A stretch of 7,986 nt of DNA from JBAXHO01 sp037138855. Lineage in GTDB: Bacteria; Patescibacteriota; Dojkabacteria; B142; OLB20. The notes below the pieces were generated by a model. It saw only the letters and a program-made list of their open reading frames with translations. It was not told where the DNA came from and did no database searches. Shown here piece after piece: positions 1 through 5,990 of the stretch (its first letter is position 1; the number at the start of each line of letters is the position of its first letter). The DNA lies in assembly GCA_037138855.1 (NCBI GenBank), contig JBAXHO010000076.1, positions 1-7,986 of the forward strand, in the 5' to 3' direction. A program made the position numbers and the translations under genes.

Positions 1-76
1 ACTAGATACTAAATTCTCATTGAAATGTGTCCCAAAAACCGTACATGCCTCAGAAGACTAGGGAAGGAAGGTTTTT

Positions 77-238
77 ATGTGTATTTATTTTGATGATGTT
101 AGAGGTGTTTGTCAGTTGAGAGAAAAACACTTGAGTAATTCTGAGAAATATGTTCCAAAACCATTTATGTGGGATTATTGTAAGGCCTCAAGCGATTGGA
201 AAGCAAAAGAATGCCCGACTTATAAAAGGTATGGATGA
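77..238 (+). CDS. small four-cysteine protein, 53 aa, unknown function
   Basis: This short ORF begins at ATG 77 behind a purine-rich AAGGAAGG (64-71) with 5 nt spacing, and ends at TGA 236-238. An in-frame TAG at 59-61 rules out a longer start. The product has cysteines at residues 2, 12, 35 and 46. The last two sit in an aromatic-rich segment (about residues 30-52) containing WDYC and ECPTYKR. Four spaced cysteines in so short a chain suggest a metal-binding or disulfide-stabilised fold, but that is inference. There is no signal peptide or membrane helix. The ribosome binding site and protein-like composition favour this frame over the overlapping 150-356 frame. I do not recognise the family. 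It lies upstream of the strong promoter at 334-362, so it is probably transcribed separately from the large genes. It could also be a chance ORF. Confidence 0.5.
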   Translation: MCIYFDDVRGVCQLREKHLSNSEKYVPKPFMWDYCKASSDWKAKECPTYKRYG

Positions 239-300
239 AGTGTGGGTGGAAGTGGAACTTACTTATTCAATCAACAGCAGAATAATTATTTGCACCAAAC

Positions 301-316
301 CCCACAATAGTGTGGG
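301..316. repeat. perfect 6-bp hairpin with ATAG loop
   Basis: CCCACA (301-306) and TGTGGG (311-316) are perfectly complementary around a 4-nt loop. No T-run follows, so it is not a canonical intrinsic terminator. It lies between the small ORF and the promoter at 334-362, so it could be a weak transcript end for the small ORF or part of an operator. The 8-mer AGTGTGGG at 309-316 also occurs at 239-246. The upstream copy of TGTGGG could therefore pair with CCCACA as an alternative. Confidence 0.45.
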
Positions 317-317
317 A

Positions 318-340
318 ATGTCAAATTATAATGTTGACAT
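318..340. promoter_or_regulatory. perfect inverted repeat overlapping the -35 box (candidate operator)
   Basis: ATGTCAA (318-324) and TTGACAT (334-340) are perfect reverse complements separated by 9 nt (325-333). The right arm contains the TTGACA -35 box. The arm centres are 16 bp apart, about one and a half helical turns. A dimeric repressor bound here would occlude RNA polymerase, so this is a candidate operator. The symmetry is seen directly; the repressor is inferred, and no regulator gene is visible in the window. Confidence 0.4.
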
Positions 341-362
341 TTTCCGAAAAATGTAATATAGT
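334..362 (+). promoter_or_regulatory. sigma-A-type promoter of the VWA/tubulin-like operon
   Basis: The -35 box TTGACA (334-339) is a perfect consensus. A 17-nt spacer (340-356) leads to TATAGT (357-362), one mismatch from TATAAT. Transcription should start near 368-370, giving a leader of about 25 nt before ATG 394 with the ribosome binding site inside it. This fixes the gene start at 394, because the upstream in-frame ATG at 310 would lie before the promoter. Confidence 0.8.
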
Positions 363-381
363 GCAAATCAAATACATAAAC

Positions 382-386
382 GGAGA
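382..386 (+). promoter_or_regulatory. ribosome binding site of the VWA gene
   Basis: GGAGA (382-386) lies 7 nt before ATG 394. With the promoter just upstream and the signal peptide that follows, it decides the start at 394 over the in-frame ATG at 310. Confidence 0.75.
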
Positions 387-393
387 AACATAT

Positions 394-2574
394 ATGACTT
401 GTAAAAAAAATGATTCACTAAAGATAATTAGTCTTATCATGTGTTTAATGGCAAGCTTAGTGTTTAGTAATATAAGTTTTGTTGATGCAAAGACTTCTGT
501 AAGTAGTTCGGCAATTAAAAAGAAAATAATTAATGTCGTATATGACGATTCTCAAAGTATGGTCTTTAATGAGGCTAATGAATACTTGATGAATTGGTCT
601 CAAGCAAAATATGCGCTTGAAGTTTTCACTTCTCTTATGGGATCAGAAGATAAGATGAATATCTTCCCGCTGACCGGTGGGAAGATTCTCTTAAGTGGAA
701 CTGACACGCCAAGTGATAGATTATCTAAAATTCGCAACTGGAATAAGAGTCCAGGTGGCACGCGCTATAGCGTTTTGTTGGATGCAGAAAAAAACTTGGA
801 ATCGAATAATTTCGATGATTCATATGACAAGTGGCTTGTAATTCTTACGGACGGTAGATTTACAGAAAATAATACTGGTAAAAGTAAAGATACAAATGCA
901 ATATATGATGATTTCTTGAAATGGCATGCTCATTCGGATATTAAAACTGTATTTCTAGGAATTGGCGCTGATTCAATTTTGATGCCGAAAAGCGTAGAAA
1001 ATGAGATATATACTTTTAAAGCAAATGATGGGATGGAAATACTTTCGAGAATCACTGAAATAGGAAAGTTGATTTTTCAAAGGCTCTCATTACCTGAAAA
1101 GTTTATTTCAATAAGTGGAAATGAGTATACATTTAACATTGATGTTCCCATTGAAAACTTAATTGTTTTTGCTCAAGGGAAGGATATTGTGCTTTCACAA
1201 TTATCAATTGATGGAGCTCCAGTTAATCAAAACAGTGTAATTAACGTAAAATATAGTGATAGTAAGCCAGTTAAAGATACTATAGAAGATGAAAAAGTTC
1301 TCACTGATACGAGTTTGAATGGCGTAATTTCAACTTACGCAAATATTAATGGAACAGAACCTATGAAAAATGGTCAATATAAAATTACTTGCACAGGAAC
1401 TTCGAATATTAATATGCAAGTATATTATAAACCGGCCGTTGATTTAGATATCAAATTAACTCAAGATGGGAAAGAATATTCAGATAAGGATAAACTTTTT
1501 TCAGGTGATTACGGTATAAAAGTATCGATGTTAAATCCTCTTACTAATGAACCAATAAAGTCTGAGTTAATTGATAATAACCCTAAAATATTAGCTGAAG
1601 CGTTATATAGTGATGGAATATCGAATAATCTTGATAGTCAAAGCGGTTTGATACGACTTGAAAAAGGAACAGCAAATTTATCCGTTCTCGCATATGTAAC
1701 GGATTTATATTATGAAAATGTTAATAAGACATTGAATATTTTAAATGCACCTAAAACAATTCAGGTTGAGATTGGTAAACCTACAGGAGAGTTTGATATT
1801 AAAAAGCTTAATGAATCATTAGATTATTTGCCTATAAGCGCAAAGGTTCAGGATCCCTACACTAAAACATTTTCGCCTTTATCGCAGGAACAGTGGGATG
1901 CTACCGTCATTGAAGTATCACCTACCGAAAAAAATTCTTGGAAGATCGAAAAAGGTAGTCAAGTTTCTACATGGAGGATTACTCCACAATATAAAGATGA
2001 TTTGTTAAACACCAACGGCGGCGAAATCCCGATAAATGTAAAAGCTACGTATATTATTGGTGATGAAAAAGGTGAAGGTAATTCAAATGGCAAAATTCTT
2101 ATTAAAGATATTTCTGGCTTCGAAAGATTTGGAATTTGGTTCTTAAAAAATATTTGGTGTATTTTGGGGATACTTGCTCTATTAGCATTAATAATTGGAT
2201 ATTTGCCCGGGGTAAAGTCATATTTTTCAAAGTATATTAAACCTGAGGCATATGTTGTAATGCGTAATTCAAATCATATTAGAAGAAAATTAAAGAAAGA
2301 CTTACTGTTCACGATAATTCCGTATGTAGCACAAAAAGCAACCGTAAACCCAAATACGACAACAAAAGTTATTCCTACTTTGAAACTGAAGGCTGATAAG
2401 GGCGGAGTGATAGTTATGAATATGAGTTCATATATTAAAAGGACTGGCAAAATTGTTAGATTTGATAATGAGATAATTGAACCCGACACACCTAATCAGC
2501 GACGTTTTGGGAATAATCTAGAAATTGATGTGCAAGAAGGCAATTCAAAATATAGATTTTGTTTGACAAATTAA
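394..2574 (+). CDS. secreted, membrane-anchored VWA (MIDAS) domain protein, 726 aa
   Basis: The start at ATG 394 is set by the ribosome binding site at 382-386, the promoter at 334-362 and a signal peptide at the new N-terminus. A basic start (KK) leads into a hydrophobic stretch (about residues 10-30) and a probable signal peptidase I site after VDA (residue 32). The VWA domain spans about 44-230 and keeps the full MIDAS set: D51, S53 and S55 (DDSQS), T123 in GGT, and D153 in TDG (152-154). It should bind a divalent metal and a protein ligand. Residues about 235-570 are beta-rich, probably two or three Ig-like sandwiches (my estimate of boundaries: 235-347, 348-455, 456-570). One membrane helix lies at about 586-604, followed by a cytoplasmic tail at 605-726 with a basic start (residues 620-650). 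Predicted topology is outside VWA, inside tail. It is first in an operon with the tubulin-like gene 19 nt downstream. An A8 run sits at codons 4-6. The VWA assignment is firm; its ligand is unknown. Confidence 0.88.
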   Translation: MTCKKNDSLKIISLIMCLMASLVFSNISFVDAKTSVSSSAIKKKIINVVYDDSQSMVFNEANEYLMNWSQAKYALEVFTSLMGSEDKMNIFPLTGGKILLSGTDTPSDRLSKIRNWNKSPGGTRYSVLLDAEKNLESNNFDDSYDKWLVILTDGRFTENNTGKSKDTNAIYDDFLKWHAHSDIKTVFLGIGADSILMPKSVENEIYTFKANDGMEILSRITEIGKLIFQRLSLPEKFISISGNEYTFNIDVPIENLIVFAQGKDIVLSQLSIDGAPVNQNSVINVKYSDSKPVKDTIEDEKVLTDTSLNGVISTYANINGTEPMKNGQYKITCTGTSNINMQVYYKPAVDLDIKLTQDGKEYSDKDKLFSGDYGIKVSMLNPLTNEPIKSELIDNNPKILAEALYSDGISNNLDSQSGLIRLEKGTANLSVLAYVTDLYYENVNKTLNILNAPKTIQVEIGKPTGEFDIKKLNESLDYLPISAKVQDPYTKTFSPLSQEQWDATVIEVSPTEKNSWKIEKGSQVSTWRITPQYKDDLLNTNGGEIPINVKATYIIGDEKGEGNSNGKILIKDISGFERFGIWFLKNIWCILGILALLALIIGYLPGVKSYFSKYIKPEAYVVMRNSNHIRRKLKKDLLFTIIPYVAQKATVNPNTTTKVIPTLKLKADKGGVIVMNMSSYIKRTGKIVRFDNEIIEPDTPNQRRFGNNLEIDVQEGNSKYRFCLTN
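661..686 (+). repeat. strong hairpin inside the VWA coding region
   Basis: ATCTTCCCGCT (661-671) pairs with GGTGGGAAGAT (676-686) around the loop GACC. This gives 11 pairs, two of them G-U wobbles (669/678 and 671/676). The outer 8 pairs are perfect. It covers codons for I90 to I98 of the VWA protein. No T-run follows, so it is not an intrinsic terminator. Confidence 0.5.
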
Positions 2575-2579
2575 TTTTG

Positions 2580-2585
2580 AGGAGG
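2580..2585 (+). promoter_or_regulatory. consensus ribosome binding site of the tubulin-like gene
   Basis: AGGAGG (2580-2585) lies 8 nt before ATG 2594, in the 19-nt gap after the VWA stop. It is a perfect Shine-Dalgarno core and the strongest in the operon, suggesting the tubulin-like protein is made at high level relative to its neighbours (inference). Confidence 0.85.
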
Positions 2586-2593
2586 AAATTGTT

Positions 2594-5500
2594 ATGTTAG
2601 CACCAACATTGTTAGTAGGATTGGGTGGTAAAGGCTCGGAAATTGTAACAAAAGTGGCTGAACTTGCTACTGAAGAACAGAGAAAAAATATCAGTTTTGT
2701 TGTTTTTGACACTGATGTAAATGAATTAAGACAAATCCGAGAAGACCATCCAGATGTTAAGGTGATTCAAACATCTACAAAGCTTTCTGTCGGGGAGTAT
2801 CTGAATATTGACAGACATGCAAGAGATGTATGGTTTCCTGTTAATAAAATTTTGAGCAGAAAGACTTTAACAGAAGGTGCCGGACAGGTGCGAGCAATTT
2901 CTAGATTAGCTTTAGATACGGCTATTCGTGCTGGAAATATGGAACCGTTGCATCAAGCGATAGAAGATTTGTATAAACTTTCTGGCGAAAAGATGGAGCA
3001 GGCTTTAAAAGTTATTATTGTAAGTTCTCTTGCAGGAGGTACTGGATCAGGCCTTATTTTACCAGTGTCAATGTACATAAAGAATTTCTTAAAAGTACGG
3101 TTCCAAAAAAGTGCAAATATTATGAGAGGCTTCTTTGTGTTGCCTGAAGTTTTTTATGAGGTAATCAAAGGCCAGTCGGAAAGAAATAATCTTAAGTGTA
3201 ATGCATATGCTACGCTTAGGGAACTTGACGCCTTTATGATGAAAGGGGATGGTACACTTCCTGAAAAATATAGGGACTTAAAGTTTGAAATGCCAAGAGT
3301 AGGCTCGAAAACATGTGATGAATACGATGTAATGCCATTTGATTTTTGTTTCTTGTTTGATGCGCAAAATGTTGATGGAAAAAAACTCAATTCATTTAAT
3401 GACTACCTAAGGCACGCTGCTAATTGTATTTATGCACAAGCAATTAGCCCAATGAGTAAAAGGAGCAATTCTTCAGAGGATAATGTAATTAGAGAATTGT
3501 GCTTAAATGAAGGGCGAAACAGGTACTGTGGAGCCGGCTCGTCATTATTAAGGTATCCATTTGAAGATATTAAGAAATATATTGCGAAAAATTGGGCAAA
3601 AGACTGTGTTTCAAAGCAATGGCTTGAGATTGATAACGATTTCAAAAAATTATTAAAGCAAACTCAAAACATGCGCGAAGTCGGGCTCAATGTGGGACAA
3701 ACAGAGCGAGGCAAACATTATATAGATAGCGTAAATTTTGGAGTTACAAATAATAAAGCATTTGATATTGTAATAAGCAATTCATGCTTAAACTTTGATG
3801 AAGAGGGTACTACTGTTTTAAGTAAAAAATGGGAAGAATATTTAGAAAACCTTAATAATTTCGTTTTGGAGACCGCAACAGTATCTCAAGAAAATATTGA
3901 TTTTGAGAATAAACAATGTGAAGATTTGTTTGCGATTATAAGACAAGAAAACCCGGATGAAGACGCATATACGCAACTATACCTTCAGATTATTAAGTTT
4001 CAAGGAATGGTTGTAAAACGTACTGAACAAACATCAAAAACGATGGCTTATCAGTTGTTTGAAGTTTCGAGTGAGATTGGCAGGGGTAACGATAAACATG
4101 TATTAGAAACTTACTTAAAAGATATTTCTGGAAATATTATTCATCCAAATGCAATCAGATATTTCTTGTATATGGTTTATGATGAACTCAAAAAAGAACT
4201 TACCACTGTAAAAGATGAAGTTAAACAGATTAGAAACTATTGGGAAAATTTTGAAAAAAGAGTTTTGGGTAGTGGAAAAGATGACGAAGCCACTTCGATT
4301 TTAGATTTTATAGGAAGTAAAATGAGAAAAAATTTGATTAGCGCTGTATTAAGGTTAAAGAATAAGGACGCAGTTCAATTTGTAGATCACTGCAGCAAAC
4401 TTCACACAAATGTTAAAAACTATAGAATTAAGGCTGTTTATGAAGTTGTACTTACTTCAGCAATTAGATATGTAGAGGGTCTTAGTAATGCATTCCATGG
4501 TTTCTATAATACTTTTGAAAAAAGCGTAGAAAAAATGGAAAATGAAGTAGAGATGATTTATAACAGGTATTCAAACGACACTGGTCATACAATTAGATAT
4601 GTCTCATCTTCTAAAAAGTGTCTTGATAAATATCTAAATAAATGTCAAAATACTGGTAATTTTTTAGATTTGCCGGGCGAATTGTGCGCTGGAATTTATG
4701 GACAAATAAGAAAATATGCCATGCTTGAAGAAAAGCCTAAGGGCGATACTTTCTTTGTAAATGTTTTCGAAAATTCCATAATGTCATATTTCGAAGAATC
4801 AGTAATGAAGAATTATGGGCAAGTAATTGATATCGATGTGTTGACAGCGCTTGAAAATGAAGCTGAATATGAAAAAGACATATCTGATTTAGACAGGAAA
4901 AGACAGTATTCAGCTGAAATTATTGGAGCAACAAATCATTTAGCTCAGCCATTTATTGAAGCTCCAATTGGCGAGCAAAGAGAGCCAATTAGATCATGTG
5001 CGTATAGTACAGAACTTGATAAAAATGCGGATTTAAGAAGAAAACAATTTATTGATGAATTGTTGAAAAACGAAGGTGGATGTGCTGATTCTGGGATAGA
5101 TAAGTATATGATAGTGTTCTATAGATCAATTTATGGCTTAAGAGCAAACGGCTTTTCGAAATTTGCACCACCTCTAAAAGATCTTACTTATGAGCATGAT
5201 GGTGGGGAATACTATAAAGCATATTTTGAACTTGTGTCACAGATTAAGCCTGAAAGCCATAAGACAGCTGTAATTACACCTCATATTGATAAGAACTGGC
5301 ATTTAGTTTCCGTTTTGCCTGACCTTGATGAAGGAAATCAAGTAATGCAAGAAAGAAAAATCTTTGAGGCATTGCTATTTGCACTGATTACTGAAAAAAT
5401 TAATTGGACTAGAGTTGCGACTGATAGGTATTATTACATGTTAGATGGGGATGAAAATTTAGTTGTTTCAAACCATACACCTTGTGATAATTTATATGAG

Positions 5501-5989
5501 GTGCTGGATGCTTTGACAATAAATCCTTTAATCGTAAATGAGATTATAAATGACACTCGAGACAGTATTCGTTGTGAACTTCTTAGTAAAATTGAAATCA
5601 ACAAGAGTATGATTGTTAAGAAGTTAGAAAAATTCAAACTTATTGAGTTTGGAAGTAATAAGCTCAGTATTTTTGATGTACCGTATTTATATAAGAAATC
5701 AAAGCCGACTGCCGAGTATTTAGAAAGAGAATCTATTGATATGCTTGAGACTTTTCTGGATATTTTTTCTGATTACTATGCAAACTTCTTTATTAAAGAA
5801 GAACATAATTATCAGTTTGGAGCATTTGTATTATCTCAATACGAAATATTCCTTCAAAATATTGCTGCGGAATCAAAGTCTTCAAAAGCCAAAGTAACAG
5901 ATACACTTGTTGAAAAAATAAAAAGAATTGTAGTTTCTACCCTCAAGGAAAATGGATTATCTGAAAAAGCCGAGGCAATAGAAGAATAA
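2594..5989 (+). CDS. large tubulin/FtsZ-like GTPase (Tubulin_2-type), 1131 aa
   Basis: The N-terminus carries the FtsZ/tubulin nucleotide-binding loops in order. T1-like GLGGKGSE is at 9-16; the FtsZ-like beta strand ending in FDTDVNEL at 38-45 matches the INTDxxxL of FtsZ. A T3-like TEGAGQVRAISRLALD lies at 93-108. The signature AGGTGSG (147-153) corresponds to FtsZ/tubulin GGGTG(S/T)G and should bind the nucleotide phosphates. Further family-like segments are LPEVF (183-187), NAYATLRELDAF (203-214), PFDFCFLFD (248-256) and GAGSSLLRYPFEDI (313-326). I could not place a clear T7 catalytic loop, so hydrolysis is uncertain. FtsZ is about 350-400 aa. Here roughly 750 extra residues follow, mostly helical with possible coiled coils near 525-560 and 640-660, and an acidic end. 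No signal peptide or membrane helix is visible, so it should be cytoplasmic. It has a consensus ribosome binding site. Placement between two membrane proteins suggests a membrane-linked cytoskeletal role. Plasmid TubZ is unlikely given size and neighbours. Confidence 0.88.
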   Translation: MLAPTLLVGLGGKGSEIVTKVAELATEEQRKNISFVVFDTDVNELRQIREDHPDVKVIQTSTKLSVGEYLNIDRHARDVWFPVNKILSRKTLTEGAGQVRAISRLALDTAIRAGNMEPLHQAIEDLYKLSGEKMEQALKVIIVSSLAGGTGSGLILPVSMYIKNFLKVRFQKSANIMRGFFVLPEVFYEVIKGQSERNNLKCNAYATLRELDAFMMKGDGTLPEKYRDLKFEMPRVGSKTCDEYDVMPFDFCFLFDAQNVDGKKLNSFNDYLRHAANCIYAQAISPMSKRSNSSEDNVIRELCLNEGRNRYCGAGSSLLRYPFEDIKKYIAKNWAKDCVSKQWLEIDNDFKKLLKQTQNMREVGLNVGQTERGKHYIDSVNFGVTNNKAFDIVISNSCLNFDEEGTTVLSKKWEEYLENLNNFVLETATVSQENIDFENKQCEDLFAIIRQENPDEDAYTQLYLQIIKFQGMVVKRTEQTSKTMAYQLFEVSSEIGRGNDKHVLETYLKDISGNIIHPNAIRYFLYMVYDELKKELTTVKDEVKQIRNYWENFEKRVLGSGKDDEATSILDFIGSKMRKNLISAVLRLKNKDAVQFVDHCSKLHTNVKNYRIKAVYEVVLTSAIRYVEGLSNAFHGFYNTFEKSVEKMENEVEMIYNRYSNDTGHTIRYVSSSKKCLDKYLNKCQNTGNFLDLPGELCAGIYGQIRKYAMLEEKPKGDTFFVNVFENSIMSYFEESVMKNYGQVIDIDVLTALENEAEYEKDISDLDRKRQYSAEIIGATNHLAQPFIEAPIGEQREPIRSCAYSTELDKNADLRRKQFIDELLKNEGGCADSGIDKYMIVFYRSIYGLRANGFSKFAPPLKDLTYEHDGGEYYKAYFELVSQIKPESHKTAVITPHIDKNWHLVSVLPDLDEGNQVMQERKIFEALLFALITEKINWTRVATDRYYYMLDGDENLVVSNHTPCDNLYEVLDALTINPLIVNEIINDTRDSIRCELLSKIEINKSMIVKKLEKFKLIEFGSNKLSIFDVPYLYKKSKPTAEYLERESIDMLETFLDIFSDYYANFFIKEEHNYQFGAFVLSQYEIFLQNIAAESKSSKAKVTDTLVEKIKRIVVSTLKENGLSEKAEAIEE

Positions 5990-5990
5990 T

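Noticed and set aside
20..47. Promoter for the small ORF (TTGAAA, 16 nt, TACATG)
   Set aside because: The -10 element matches only three of six consensus bases; too weak to annotate.
301..316. Intrinsic terminator before the operon
   Set aside because: The stem is only 6 bp and is not followed by a T-run.
150..356. Open frame of 68 codons on the + strand
   Set aside because: It overlaps the better-supported four-cysteine ORF in another frame, has no good ribosome binding site and runs through the hairpin, dyad and -35 box.
310..393. Longer start for the VWA gene at ATG 310, adding 28 residues
   Set aside because: The strong promoter lies inside this stretch, the extension would bury the signal peptide, and the ribosome binding site belongs to ATG 394.
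424..450. Lipoprotein signal around Cys17 of the VWA protein
   Set aside because: The residues before the cysteine (LIM) do not fit a lipobox and the cysteine lies in the middle of the hydrophobic core. A signal peptidase I site after VDA fits better.
2274..2489. Hydrophobic antisense open frame, and the other minus-strand frames
   Set aside because: They lie wholly or largely opposite well-supported genes, lack ribosome binding sites of note, and their composition is what antisense of lysine/asparagine-rich genes gives.
5785..5801. CTTCTTT-ATT-AAAGAAG 7-bp hairpin near the end of the tubulin-like gene
   Set aside because: AT-rich, 3-nt loop, and easily produced by Phe/Lys/Glu codons; no supporting context.
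2594..5989. Plasmid or phage TubZ partition locus
   Set aside because: The protein is more than twice TubZ size. No TubR-like DNA-binding gene or iterated centromere repeats are visible, and the neighbours are membrane proteins.
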